The position numbers and the translations under genes were made by a program. Positions 27,163-36,479 of a stretch of 64,000 bases of DNA are shown in pieces (position 1 is the first letter of the stretch; every line of letters begins with the position of its first letter). The notes beneath the pieces were generated by a model. That model saw only the letters and a list, made by a program, of their open reading frames with translations, searched no databases and was not told the DNA's origin. The DNA comes from an uncultured Prevotella sp. (lineage in GTDB: Bacteria; Bacteroidota; Bacteroidia; Bacteroidales; Bacteroidaceae): positions 62,001-126,000 of the forward strand of contig CAMPYS010000001.1 in assembly GCA_946998295.1 (NCBI GenBank). The letters are read 5' to 3'.

Positions 27163-27672
27163 ATGAAAAAGTTAAAATGTCCAAAATGTAATAGTTTTAT
27201 CACATTTGATGAAACAAAATACGAAACAAATCAAAAACTCATTTTTAAATGTCCAAAATGTTATAATAAGTTTGGAATACGTTTAGGAAATTCTTTCTCT
27301 CAAGATAAGATAAATTCTTTAACTTCTACGGATAATTGCATATATGGTTATCTATGTGTAATTGAAAATTGTTTTCATTATAAACAGATAATACCTCTAC
27401 ATGAAGGGTTAAACATAATTGGTCGTTTTCACAAAGGAAATAACATTAATTGCCCAATTAAAACAGTAGATCCAAGTATAGACTATAATCACTGTTCAAT
27501 AAATGTTATAAAAGATAAAGAAAATCATTTTAAATACATCTTAAAGGATGGGCCATCAAATACAGGAACTTTTGTTAGCAACCAACTTTTAGAAGATAAT
27601 GAGCAGCGTATAATAGACCATAAAACATTATTTACCATAGGTGCAACAAGTATTATACTTTATACAAAGTAG
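27163..27672 (+). CDS. FHA domain protein with N-terminal zinc ribbon
   Basis: A 169-residue protein, 23 bases after the HU/SPOR gene and probably co-transcribed with it. The first 40 residues hold two CPKC pairs (KCPKCNSF...KCPKCYNKF), a likely zinc ribbon of the MJ0042 kind. Residues about 75-165 form a forkhead-associated domain: GLNIIGRF, the DPSIDYNHCSINV strand, KDGPSNTGTFVSNQ and an ending in FTIGATSIIL. FHA domains bind phosphothreonine. No Ser/Thr kinase gene is in the window, so the partner is unknown. Confidence 0.85.
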   Translation: MKKLKCPKCNSFITFDETKYETNQKLIFKCPKCYNKFGIRLGNSFSQDKINSLTSTDNCIYGYLCVIENCFHYKQIIPLHEGLNIIGRFHKGNNINCPIKTVDPSIDYNHCSINVIKDKENHFKYILKDGPSNTGTFVSNQLLEDNEQRIIDHKTLFTIGATSIILYTK

Positions 27673-28171
27673 TTAATATGTTTTTCTATTACAAACTTTT
27701 TTATTACTATATATTAATAAAGATTATTTTAGCCACTACTTCACTTCTAAATAAGTTTGGTTTTCATACATAATCTAATTTCTGTTACTTTCTTCATTAT
27801 TAAAAGAAATATCAAAAAGTTTTTTGATATATACACTTTGTCTGCAAATAGTTTTCCATACAGACATTTAGCAAGAGACTTAAATATATTTCTTAGTTTT
27901 TACTCTTTAGCACAGAAATTTACTTCTATAAAAATAAAGGGTATTATCCTCAATAGATCTTATTATCTACTACTGAATTTTAGGCATAAAGCACAAACCA
28001 TTTATGAAATTATCACTTTATAGCTACTTTTTTATCTATCTTAGCCATTTTTTTTTGAGTTTAGGAAAATATTAGGGCTGTATTTCCATTGAAAAATACA
28101 GCCCTTTGTTTTCTTTTTTACCTAAATTACAATTATATATATGTCTTATCTGATAGTAATAACTAACAGTA
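27673..28171. other. gap between convergent FHA gene and pyrI
   Basis: Contains the terminator at 28074-28105. A nominal 88-codon frame at 27757-28023 has no signal, motif or promoter. Nothing else stands out. Confidence 0.6.
28074..28115 (+). terminator. rho-independent terminator
   Basis: AGGGCTGTATTT (28074-28085) pairs with AAATACAGCCCT (28094-28105) around an 8-base loop, followed by a T-rich tract. It may serve the HU/SPOR-FHA transcript. Confidence 0.85.
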
Positions 28172-28648
28172 TTAATATAGATTAACCTTATCAATTAATT
28201 GTTCCTTACCACAGTAATGGCATTTTACAATACTATGGTTATCATCTAAAACTTTAAATAACGATTTCATCGGTTCATTATTTGAGATACATTTAGGATT
28301 ATTACATCTAATAATCCCTTTGAGAGTACTAGGAGTTATAACTTTCTTTTTTTCTACAACATCATATTTATGTATTATATTTAACACCACATTAGGTGCA
28401 ATAACTGATAACCTAGATATTTCATCATCAGTAAAAAACTTATTACTTACTTTTATAATACCTTTTTCTCCAATTTTGTTTGATGTCAAGTTATACCCTA
28501 TTGTAACAGGTGAAGATAATTTTTCTACTTCCAAAAGTTTTGCAACTTGAAAAGTCTTACCGACAGGAATATGATCTATAACAGTTCCCTCTTCTATTGC
28601 AGCAACTAATCTTTCTTTTTTTGCCATATCTAAAGATTTAATATTCAA
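28172..28648 (-). CDS. pyrI: Aspartate carbamoyltransferase regulatory subunit
   Basis: PyrI binds CTP/ATP and confers feedback control on PyrB. The 158-residue product has the nucleotide-binding domain (GTVIDHIPVGKTFQVAKLL; KEGIIKVSN-like strand near 80). A C-terminal zinc domain carries four cysteines (CNNPKCISN... and KCHYCGKE). The ATG at 28648 overlaps the pyrB stop by 11 bases; an alternative ATG at 28627 (MAKKERL) would avoid overlap and is equally plausible. The presence of PyrI means this organism makes the allosteric class of ATCase. Confidence 0.95.
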   Translation of the reverse strand: MNIKSLDMAKKERLVAAIEEGTVIDHIPVGKTFQVAKLLEVEKLSSPVTIGYNLTSNKIGEKGIIKVSNKFFTDDEISRLSVIAPNVVLNIIHKYDVVEKKKVITPSTLKGIIRCNNPKCISNNEPMKSLFKVLDDNHSIVKCHYCGKEQLIDKVNLY

Positions 28649-29588
28649 TTATTGTTTTGTCGTTTTTGATATCATCCAAATTTATGCCTAAGCAATGAGA
28701 AAAGATTGCTTCACGTGCAAAGACCCCATTTCTTGCTTGCTGAATATAATAAGCATGTGGATTATTATCTACATCATAATCTATTTCGTTAACGCGTGGT
28801 AAAGGATGTAATATGCGCATATTAGATTTTGCAGAACTAAGCATATCATTATGTAATATGTAAGTATCTTTAACTTTTTCATATTCCATTATATCAGTAA
28901 ATCGCTCTCTCTGCACTCTTGTCATATATATTATATCCGATTTTGCTATCAGCTCTTTGCTAAAATCATGATGTTGTTCATATTTAATATTATTTATTTT
29001 ACAATATATTTTATATTCTTCTGGCAGTTCTAATTCTTTAGGTGATAGAAAATGAAATGTTGGAGAAAAATGTCTCATAGCCATTATCAAAGAGTGTACA
29101 GTTCTTCCATATTTCAAATCGCCTACAAGCAATATGTTTAAATTGTTTAAAGTTCCTTGTGTTTGATATATTGTATATAAATCAAGTAGACACTGTGATG
29201 GGTGTTGATTAGAACCATCTCCTGCATTAATTATTGGAACAGGAGCTATTTCTGCAGCATATTGAGCAGCACCTTCCAAATAGTGTCGCATTACAATTGC
29301 ATCTGCATAATTACTAACCATTAGAATTGTATCTTTTAAGGTCTCACCTTTACTAACACTTGAAACCTTTGCATCAGTAAAACCTATTACTTTTGCTCCT
29401 AATCTATTGGCTGCTGTTTCAAAACTAAGTCGTGTTCTTGTTGAAGGCTCATAAAATAATGTAGCAATTATTTTACCTTTAAGAATTTCTCTATTCGGAT
29501 GCTTTTCAAACTCTTTTATCATATTAATAAGGTACATAATATAGTCCTTATCTAATGTTTTAATATTTACAAAATTATGTTTTTCCAT
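28638..29588 (-). CDS. pyrB: Aspartate carbamoyltransferase catalytic subunit
   Basis: PyrB condenses carbamoyl phosphate (from CarAB) with aspartate in pyrimidine synthesis. The 316-residue protein shows the carbamoyl-phosphate loop FYEPSTRTRLSFE near 46-58, the flexible loop with VSKGETLKDT, GDGSNQHPSQCLLD, and the C-terminal LHPLPRVNEID. Full length. It overlaps pyrI, so the subunits are translationally coupled. Confidence 0.98.
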   Translation of the reverse strand: MEKHNFVNIKTLDKDYIMYLINMIKEFEKHPNREILKGKIIATLFYEPSTRTRLSFETAANRLGAKVIGFTDAKVSSVSKGETLKDTILMVSNYADAIVMRHYLEGAAQYAAEIAPVPIINAGDGSNQHPSQCLLDLYTIYQTQGTLNNLNILLVGDLKYGRTVHSLIMAMRHFSPTFHFLSPKELELPEEYKIYCKINNIKYEQHHDFSKELIAKSDIIYMTRVQRERFTDIMEYEKVKDTYILHNDMLSSAKSNMRILHPLPRVNEIDYDVDNNPHAYYIQQARNGVFAREAIFSHCLGINLDDIKNDKTIIEY

Positions 29589-29618
29589 TATATGTAATTT
29601 TCTATATACATTATTTTG

Positions 29619-29655
29619 AAAATAGGTCGAACAATAAAAAGTCCGACCTATTTTT
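29619..29655. terminator. terminator between prs and pyrB
   Basis: AAAATAGGTCG (29619-29629) pairs with CGACCTATTTT (29644-29654). A and T tracts occur on both sides, so it should end the prs message. Confidence 0.8.
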
Positions 29656-29686
29656 AAATTTATATAATCAAAGCAAATATTTTATT

Positions 29687-30625
29687 TTAAATCAAATATT
29701 GTGATGAAATACTTTCATTGTTAACTACACGCTGAATAGTATCTGCAAACATATCTGCAACCGATATTTGTTTTACTTTTGAGCATCGTGAAGTATATGG
29801 TATAGAGTCTGTGAAAACTATTTCTTCAAGTGCAGATGCTTCAATACGTTCTGTTGCTGGTCCACTCATTACACAGTGTGATGCACATGCACGTACACTT
29901 TTGGCACCAGCCTCTTTCATTATATCTGCAGCTTTGGTTATTGTACCAGCAGTATCAACAATGTCATCAACTAATATAACATTTTTATCTTTAACATCTC
30001 CGATAATCTGCATAGATGAAACAACATTAGCACGCGCCCGAGTTTTATTACACAAAACTAATGGACATCCAAAATATTTTGCATACGTATTAGCTCGTTT
30101 TGAACCTCCAACATCAGGACTCGCTATAGCTAAATCTTTAAGTTTTAAACTTTGTACATATGGCAATAACACTCCACTTGCATAAAGGTGATCTACAGGA
30201 ACATCAAAGAATCCTTGTATTTGGTCAGCATGCAAGTCCATAGTTATTAGTCTATCTATTCCTGTAACACCCAATAGATCTGCTATAAGTTTTGCACCTA
30301 TGCTTACTCTTGGTCTATCCTTTCTGTCTTGTCTTGCCCAACCGAAATAAGGAACTACAGCATTTATCGTTTTTGCAGAAGCTCGTTTAGCTGCATCTAT
30401 CATTAGCAATAATTCCATAAGGTTGTCCGAGTTAGGAAATGTGCTTTGAATTAAATAGACATCTTTTCCTCTAATACTTTGTTCATACGATACAACAAAT
30501 TCACCATCTGAAAAGCGTGTCATTAAAGATTTTCCCAAAGGACAGCCTAAGCTTGTGCATATTTTTTCAGCAAGGTATCTTGATTTTGTACCAGAAAATA
30601 CTAAAAAAGAGTTTTGTTCACTCAT
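29687..30625 (-). CDS. prs: Ribose-phosphate diphosphokinase (PRPP synthetase)
   Basis: Prs makes PRPP from ribose-5-phosphate and ATP, feeding purine, pyrimidine, His and Trp synthesis; the PurF-like enzyme in this window uses it. The 312-residue protein contains RFSDGEF near 37-43, the PYFGWARQDRK loop, MDLHADQIQGFF, and the PRPP-binding VILVDDIVDTAGT (about 216-228). Length is typical. Its best promoter lies at 30801-30832, giving an unusually long leader of about 170 bases. Confidence 0.98.
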   Translation of the reverse strand: MSEQNSFLVFSGTKSRYLAEKICTSLGCPLGKSLMTRFSDGEFVVSYEQSIRGKDVYLIQSTFPNSDNLMELLLMIDAAKRASAKTINAVVPYFGWARQDRKDRPRVSIGAKLIADLLGVTGIDRLITMDLHADQIQGFFDVPVDHLYASGVLLPYVQSLKLKDLAIASPDVGGSKRANTYAKYFGCPLVLCNKTRARANVVSSMQIIGDVKDKNVILVDDIVDTAGTITKAADIMKEAGAKSVRACASHCVMSGPATERIEASALEEIVFTDSIPYTSRCSKVKQISVADMFADTIQRVVNNESISSQYLI

Positions 30626-30800
30626 TTGTTATATAAATTAAATCGATATGATAGTTTTTGATTTTGTCATGCAGAATAAAATAGTATGAAATAACTTATT
30701 ATATATAAAAATAATGATTTAATAATTACTATCTTAATATTACATTTAGTTATAGAAGAAATCTTATATTTATGTAAATACTATTTTTTATTTTCAAATG

Positions 30801-30832
30801 CAAAGGTAAATATTTTTTCTTATTGTTACAAA
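30801..30832 (-). promoter_or_regulatory. prs promoter with long leader
   Basis: Minus strand TACCTTTG (30808-30801) preceded by 20 bases and TTTG (30832-30829). It starts a leader of about 170 bases before the prs ATG at 30625. It overlaps the opposing nspC promoter region. Confidence 0.6.
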
Positions 30833-30840
30833 TTAATAGT

Positions 30841-30848
30841 TATATTTG
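30841..30848 (+). promoter_or_regulatory. -7 box of nspC, leaderless
   Basis: TATATTTG ends 4 bases before the nspC ATG at 30853. The expected transcription start falls on the ATG itself. No strict -33 match. Confidence 0.55.
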
Positions 30849-30852
30849 CAAT

Positions 30853-32016
30853 ATGAAAATAAATTTATCATTATTGGCATCTTTTAAGAAACCTATGTAT
30901 ATATTGTATGAAGATGCACTAAGAAAAAATTTGGCTCTTATTAAAAATGTTGCAAAGAAAGCTGATGTAAATATAATTTTAGCGTTTAAAGCATATTCTT
31001 TATGGCGTACTTTTCCTATTTTTAGAGAATATATTTCTGCAACAACAGCATCTTCACTATATGAAGCAAAACTTGGTTTTGAGGAGTTTGGTAGTCCTAC
31101 TCATACATATTCACCAGCTTATACCGATTATGAAATAGATGAGATTGCAAAATATTCTTCCCATTTAGTTTTCAATTCTATTAGTCAGTATAGACGTCTA
31201 CATGAAAGGGTAAAAGAACACAATTCAAACTTAAGTATTGGTATACGTATTAATCCTCAATATTCAGAAGTAGATACACTATTATATAACCCTTGCGCAC
31301 CTGGTACACGATTTGGAATAACAGCAGATGAACTACCACAATATTTGCCTAATGATATAGAAGGTTTTCATGTACATTGCCATTGTGAGAGTGGAAGCGA
31401 CGTCTTCGAAAGGACTCTTAACCATATAGAATTATTATTTGATAAATGGTTCAACCAAATAAAGTGGATAAATTTTGGTGGAGGTCATCTTATGACAAGG
31501 AAAGGATATGATATAGATAAATTGATTTATCTATTAACTGATTTTAAAAATCGTTGGAGCCACCTAAATATTATACTTGAACCAGGCAGTGCATTTGCTT
31601 GGCAAACAGGGATATTAGTAGCACAAGTAGTAGATATTGTTTTCAATGAAAGTATAGCTACAGCTATACTTAATATCAGCTTTACTTGTCATACTCCCGA
31701 TTGTCTTGAAATGCCTTATCAACCTATTGTATATGGTGCTAAAATTGTAGATGATAGCTATAAAGAAAAGAAAAATGTGTACAGATTAGGCGGCAATAGT
31801 TGTTTGAGTGGCGATTGGCTTGGATATTGGCAATTCGATCATGAATTGCAAATAGGAGAAACTATAGTCTTTGATGATATGCTCCATTATACAACTGTTA
31901 AGACTACAATGTTTAATGGAATAACCCACCCATCAATAGCACTATTACGTTCTAATGGCGAACTTAAAATATTAAAAAGATTCAATTATTCTGATTACCG
32001 CTCACGTATGGATTAA
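30853..32016 (+). CDS. nspC: Carboxynorspermidine decarboxylase
   Basis: NspC is a PLP enzyme of the alternative polyamine route that makes (nor)spermidine via carboxy(nor)spermidine, as used by many Bacteroidetes. The 387-residue protein has the PLP lysine in ILAFKAYSLW (about 43), the barrel segments GFHVHCHCESGSD and WINFGGGHLMT, and the C-terminal domain with LEPGSAFAWQTG and SCLSGDWLGYW. The start at 30853 (MKINLSLLAS) is preferred over a TTG 30 bases upstream because of the -7 box and the normal family start. The partner dehydrogenase gene is not in the window. Confidence 0.94.
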   Translation: MKINLSLLASFKKPMYILYEDALRKNLALIKNVAKKADVNIILAFKAYSLWRTFPIFREYISATTASSLYEAKLGFEEFGSPTHTYSPAYTDYEIDEIAKYSSHLVFNSISQYRRLHERVKEHNSNLSIGIRINPQYSEVDTLLYNPCAPGTRFGITADELPQYLPNDIEGFHVHCHCESGSDVFERTLNHIELLFDKWFNQIKWINFGGGHLMTRKGYDIDKLIYLLTDFKNRWSHLNIILEPGSAFAWQTGILVAQVVDIVFNESIATAILNISFTCHTPDCLEMPYQPIVYGAKIVDDSYKEKKNVYRLGGNSCLSGDWLGYWQFDHELQIGETIVFDDMLHYTTVKTTMFNGITHPSIALLRSNGELKILKRFNYSDYRSRMD

Positions 32017-32098
32017 TTTTTAATTTAATTAAATTATCATATATACTTATGGCATAATTGTTGTTTTATGATAACTATATATTAAAACATATAATAAT

Positions 32099-33283
32099 AT
32101 GAATATTAAAAAAACACAAGTACTGCTTTTAACAGGTTACCTTGGCAGTGGAAAAACAACTTTAGTTAATAAAATTTTATCAAATAAAAAGGGGATAAAA
32201 TTTGCAGTTATTGTTAATGATATTGGCGAAGTAAATATTGATGCTGATTTAATAGAAAAAGGAGGTATTGTTGACCAAAAAGATGATTCTTTAGTAGCAC
32301 TTCAAAATGGGTGTATTTGTTGTACTCTAAAAGTTGATTTAGTAAAACAATTAAGCGATATTATTAAATCAAATAAATTTGATTATATTGTAATAGAAGC
32401 AAGTGGAGTGTGCGAACCTGCTCCAATAGCACAAACAATATGTAGCTATCCCCAAGTTTATCCAGGAATGGCACGTGATGGAATTGCTGTTTTAGACTCC
32501 ATCGTTACTGTTGTTGATGCTTGTAGGATGAGAGATGAGTTTTCTAAAGGTAATGACTTATTAAAGAAAAATTTAGACGAAGACGATATTGAAAATCTTC
32601 TTATACAACAAATAGAGTTTTGCAATACTATTTTACTTAACAAAGTAGCTGATGTAAAACCTGAAGATTTGGCAGTAGTCAAACAAATAATACGATCATT
32701 GCAACCTAAAGCTGAAATAATAGAATGCAACTATGGGGATGTTGATTTTAATCGTATATTAAATACTCACGCATTTGATTTTGATAGTGTCGCTACTTCT
32801 GCTTCTTGGATTGCAGCTATTGAAGGTGATGAGCCAGAACATCATGAGGAACACCACCATGAGCATCATCACCATGAGCATGGAATAGAGAATGAAGAAA
32901 GTGGCGAAGCATTAGAATATAATATAGGAACATTTGTTTATTATCGCCGCAAGCCATTCGATATAAATTTGTTCGATGATTTCGTTGCACGTAAATGGAA
33001 TAAGAGTATTATACGTTGCAAAGGATTATGTTATTTTTCAAATGAAAAAGATATATGTTATGTTTTTGAGCAAGCTGGAAAACAAGTAAGTTTACGTAAT
33101 GCAGGACAGTGGTATGCCACTATGCCAAAAGAAGAACTTATAGAGTTTCTTGCAAAAAATCCTAAATTAGAAAAAGATTGGGAAGAGCCTTATGGTGATA
33201 GAATGCAAAAATTGGTGTTTATAGGGCGTGATATGGATAAACAAGCTATATGTGATGAACTTGATAAATGTCTAAAAGAATAA
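32099..33283 (+). CDS. COG0523 (CobW/ZNG1-type) GTP-dependent metallochaperone
   Basis: A 394-residue P-loop GTPase that loads metal, often zinc, into client enzymes. Seen: Walker A GYLGSGKT at 13-20; the metal-binding CxCC in GCICC at 71-75; the switch region EASGVCEP; the NKVAD guanine motif near 181-185; a histidine-rich loop at 248-261; and a C-terminal CobW_C domain (about 275-390). It is alone between nspC and a convergent glyA; no Zur box could be identified by eye. The substrate metal is inferred only from the family. Confidence 0.9.
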   Translation: MNIKKTQVLLLTGYLGSGKTTLVNKILSNKKGIKFAVIVNDIGEVNIDADLIEKGGIVDQKDDSLVALQNGCICCTLKVDLVKQLSDIIKSNKFDYIVIEASGVCEPAPIAQTICSYPQVYPGMARDGIAVLDSIVTVVDACRMRDEFSKGNDLLKKNLDEDDIENLLIQQIEFCNTILLNKVADVKPEDLAVVKQIIRSLQPKAEIIECNYGDVDFNRILNTHAFDFDSVATSASWIAAIEGDEPEHHEEHHHEHHHHEHGIENEESGEALEYNIGTFVYYRRKPFDINLFDDFVARKWNKSIIRCKGLCYFSNEKDICYVFEQAGKQVSLRNAGQWYATMPKEELIEFLAKNPKLEKDWEEPYGDRMQKLVFIGRDMDKQAICDELDKCLKE

Positions 33284-33324
33284 TTTTCCTTTTGTACATT
33301 TCATTCAACAATATTCTATTATAA

Positions 33325-33366
33325 TAAAAAAGCTCCTTTGACCTATTTATAGATCAAAGGAGTTTA
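33325..33366. terminator. bidirectional terminator between COG0523 gene and glyA
   Basis: CTCCTTTGA (33333-33341) pairs with TCAAAGGAG (33354-33362) across a 12-base loop. An A run lies on the left and Ts on the right. Confidence 0.8.
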
Positions 33367-33399
33367 TGCTATGAGAAATTTTTGCTATATTAGTGTTTG

Positions 33400-34680
33400 T
33401 TAATATGCAAATAAAGGATAGTTCTTCATTGTTGAATTAACTTTTTCACGAACACTTGCTATAACTTTATCATCGTCTGGTGAAGTTAAAACAGTGTCTA
33501 TTAGTTCTGCAACTAATAACATAAGGTCTTCTTTAATACCACGTGTTGTCATAGCAGCTGTTCCAAGACGTATTCCTGATGTCTTAAATGCTGAACGTGT
33601 ATCAAATGGAACCATATTTTTATTTACAGTTATATCGGCAGCTACAAGTGCATTTTCTGCTACTTTTCCTGTTAATTCTGGGAATTTTGTTCTTAAATCT
33701 AACAACATAGAATGGTTATCTGTACCACCAGATACTATTCCATATCCACGTCTAACAAGTTCGTCTGCTAATACTGCAGCATTTTTCTTTACTTGTGTAG
33801 CATATCCTTTCCAACTTGGTTGTAGTATTTCACCAAATGCAACAGCTTTAGCTGCAATAACGTGTTCCAATGGACCACCTTGATTACCTGGGAATACTGC
33901 AGAGTCAAGAATTTGACTCATCTTTTTAATAACTCCCTTAGGTGTTGTTATACCCCATGGGTTATCAAAATCTTTGCCCATCATTATAACACCACCACGT
34001 GGACCACGTAATGTTTTGTGTGTTGTGGTTGTTACTATATGAGCATATTTAACTGGGTTCTTAAGTAGACCTGCTGCTATTAAACCTGCAGGATGTGCCA
34101 TATCTACCATAAATATAGCTCCAACTTCATCAGCTACTTTACGGAAACGTTCGTAGTCCCACTCACGGCTGTAGGCAGATGCACCAGCAATAATTAATTT
34201 TGGTTTATGCTCATGTGCCAATTCCTCCATTTTGTCATAGTCTACTCTTCCTGTTTCCTTATCAAGTTGGTAAGGTATAGGATGATAGAGAATACCAGAA
34301 TTATTTACTGGGCTACCATGAGACAAGTGTCCACCATGATTCAAGTCAAGTCCCATAAATTTATCGCCAGGCTTAAGTATAGCAGCTAACACAGCTTGAT
34401 TAGCTTGTGCTCCAGAGTGTGGTTGTACATTAGCCCAACATGCGCCAAAAATTTCTTTTAGGCGTTCGATACATAATGTTTCCACAACATCTACAACTTG
34501 ACATCCACCATAGTAACGCTTACCTGGATAGCCTTCTGCATACTTGTTAGTAAGGCAGGAGCCCATAGCTTCCATTACCTCATCACTAACGAAGTTTTCA
34601 GATGCAATCAACTCCATTCCTTTTAATTGGCGTTGATGCTCTTTTTCGATGAGATCAAATATCTCAACATCTTTTCTCAT
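33400..34680 (-). CDS. glyA: Serine hydroxymethyltransferase
   Basis: GlyA interconverts serine and glycine and supplies one-carbon units to folate. The 426-residue PLP enzyme shows GMELIASENFVSDEVMEA, NKYAEGYPGKRYYGGC, the PHSGAQANQAV block, the PLP lysine in TTTTHKTLRGPRGG, and a normal C-terminus. It links to the folate genes folC and folK of this window and to serB. Single gene with its own promoter. Confidence 0.98.
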   Translation of the reverse strand: MRKDVEIFDLIEKEHQRQLKGMELIASENFVSDEVMEAMGSCLTNKYAEGYPGKRYYGGCQVVDVVETLCIERLKEIFGACWANVQPHSGAQANQAVLAAILKPGDKFMGLDLNHGGHLSHGSPVNNSGILYHPIPYQLDKETGRVDYDKMEELAHEHKPKLIIAGASAYSREWDYERFRKVADEVGAIFMVDMAHPAGLIAAGLLKNPVKYAHIVTTTTHKTLRGPRGGVIMMGKDFDNPWGITTPKGVIKKMSQILDSAVFPGNQGGPLEHVIAAKAVAFGEILQPSWKGYATQVKKNAAVLADELVRRGYGIVSGGTDNHSMLLDLRTKFPELTGKVAENALVAADITVNKNMVPFDTRSAFKTSGIRLGTAAMTTRGIKEDLMLLVAELIDTVLTSPDDDKVIASVREKVNSTMKNYPLFAY

Positions 34681-34752
34681 GTTGTTTAAGTATTAATTGT
34701 CCCTCCACAATTTATATTTATCATGTTGGAACGAGGTTATAATTATTGAATG

Positions 34753-34784
34753 CAAATATAATGATTTTATCTAATAAAGGCAAA
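34753..34784 (-). promoter_or_regulatory. glyA promoter
   Basis: Minus strand TATATTTG (34760-34753) preceded by 20 bases and a TTTTG (around 34785-34781). The leader to the ATG at 34680 is about 65 bases. Confidence 0.65.
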
Positions 34785-34852
34785 AATTTGTTTTATATAT
34801 TATTTTTTCTCTCGTTAAATGATGATTTTTGTAAAGTTTACTTGTCATTTAG

Positions 34853-34881
34853 TTTGTCTTGAAAAAAAAGGAGTACATTTG
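34853..34881 (+). promoter_or_regulatory. promoter of the 34971 gene
   Basis: TTTG (34853-34856), 17 bases, then TACATTTG (34874-34881). It is 89 bases before the ATG at 34971. Confidence 0.55.
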
Positions 34882-34970
34882 TGGAATATTAGATATTTAG
34901 TTTATAGTTGTCCACAACTAAATTAGATAGATAAAAAATAAATATTAATTAGTTGCAAAAATTAAGTTTT

Positions 34971-36185
34971 ATGACAAACCTAAATTTTAAATTATGCGTT
35001 TTACCTGTCCTTATATGGTTTATTGCAAATCCATTAAGTTCTTATGCCCAATATTCCTCGTATAATTCTATAAAACGGCAAATAATTGTAAAATACGATA
35101 AAGGACCAGATGGATTATTTCATAAGGTAGAAAATAAATTAGTTGATAGTGTGGATAGTGTGGAGTTATTTTATGCTTTTGATAAAAAGCATAATGACCT
35201 TTATGTTATGACATTTAGTGGAAATTATAAAATAACACTAAATGACGAAAGTGCTAAAAACATAAAACAAGATAAAAACATTCCGAAGGTTAAGGATAAA
35301 GAACTTCCAACTATTGTTTCGAATGTAAATGATGTACTTGCTAAAAGATTTCAGTTGATTAACAAGAAACATGAACATACTATAAAACTAAAACGTGAAA
35401 AAGAAATTGCAGATTCTATTGCTGAAGTTAAACGATTGGAAGAATTAAAAATAGAACAACAACGTATCAGTGAAGAGAAAGAGAATAGACGTAAAGAGTA
35501 TAAAGATAACCATATTTGGAGTATCATACCAACAAAAGGAATTAAAGTGAATTGTGAAATAGATGGTTGCAATGATACTCAATATTTAGATTCTGTTTTT
35601 TGTATAAAAATAATTGGTGATACTTTATTTTATTTAACTGAATATAATTTACAATTCAACCAAACTCAAACAGTTATTCATGCTGCATTTATATCTGATG
35701 AACTAAAAAATAACAAGGACTTTATTTATCATATAGATGTATTTAAAGATAGTTTAATGACGTATGGAAACTTTAATTCAATAAATGATGTTAAAATTTT
35801 GAATCAAAAATTTTATGATATAAGTATTAATAATTTGAAACAAATCGCTCCTTTTGGCTTTATTATTAATTATTCATGGAATCTTGAAAATAATTTTCTC
35901 AATTGTTTTAAGCTTTCTTACGCCAACTTGAACAAACAAACTGTTAAATATTTAGATATTTATTGGGCGATATTAAATGATGTTGGTGATGTAAGATGTA
36001 GAGGACATTTTAGCGGAACAGGCCCTGTAAAGTTTGGAAATGTAGGTGACTGGATTTGGGATAAAGATCTTTATTATTATATTGAAAGCAGAGATGCTAC
36101 TAAGTTAAAAATAACCAAGTTAATAATTACTTATATGGATGGTCATAAAAAGATTTTAACGGGTAAACTGATAAAGATTGCTTAA
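34971..36185 (+). CDS. Secreted protein of unknown function with central coiled coil
   Basis: I do not recognise this 404-residue protein. The start at 34971 gives a signal peptide (MTNLNFKLCVLPVLIWFIANPLSSYAQ cut in the Ala/Gln region). Residues about 120-185 are a highly charged K/E/R helix, probably a coiled coil. The C-terminal half is beta-rich, with two CEIDGC/CRG cysteine sites and a distinctive end: KYLDIYWAILNDVGDVRCR, then TGPVKFGNVGDWIWDKDLYYY and ITKLIITYMDGHKKIL. That end looks like a repeated extracellular module of Bacteroidetes whose role is unknown to me. It is monocistronic, between glyA (divergent) and a repeat-bearing gap. Confidence 0.75.
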   Translation: MTNLNFKLCVLPVLIWFIANPLSSYAQYSSYNSIKRQIIVKYDKGPDGLFHKVENKLVDSVDSVELFYAFDKKHNDLYVMTFSGNYKITLNDESAKNIKQDKNIPKVKDKELPTIVSNVNDVLAKRFQLINKKHEHTIKLKREKEIADSIAEVKRLEELKIEQQRISEEKENRRKEYKDNHIWSIIPTKGIKVNCEIDGCNDTQYLDSVFCIKIIGDTLFYLTEYNLQFNQTQTVIHAAFISDELKNNKDFIYHIDVFKDSLMTYGNFNSINDVKILNQKFYDISINNLKQIAPFGFIINYSWNLENNFLNCFKLSYANLNKQTVKYLDIYWAILNDVGDVRCRGHFSGTGPVKFGNVGDWIWDKDLYYYIESRDATKLKITKLIITYMDGHKKILTGKLIKIA

Positions 36186-36479
36186 AAAATAACTATAAAT
36201 CGTCTACAAAAGTTCGTATTGTAAAATCGTAGACAAATAATAAAAACATACTGACACAAAACACTTTCATCAAGAAAGTGCAACACTGTATTCTCATTTA
36301 TGTAAAATATATTTGCTATTACATAATAGGAATATTCCCTATGACAATTTTGTAAGGTACTATGATTGCAGTTTCATAAAATTGACAAGACAATGACTAA
36401 AGAAAATATTGCAGAACGAACGTAAAATGGAATTATTCAATTTATCATTCGAGGGTTAATTGTTACATACAGGGGAATA

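Noticed and set aside
27757..28023. 88-codon open frame after the FHA gene
   Set aside because: No promoter, signal, motif or neighbour support; odd hydrophobic/aromatic composition typical of AT-rich non-coding DNA.
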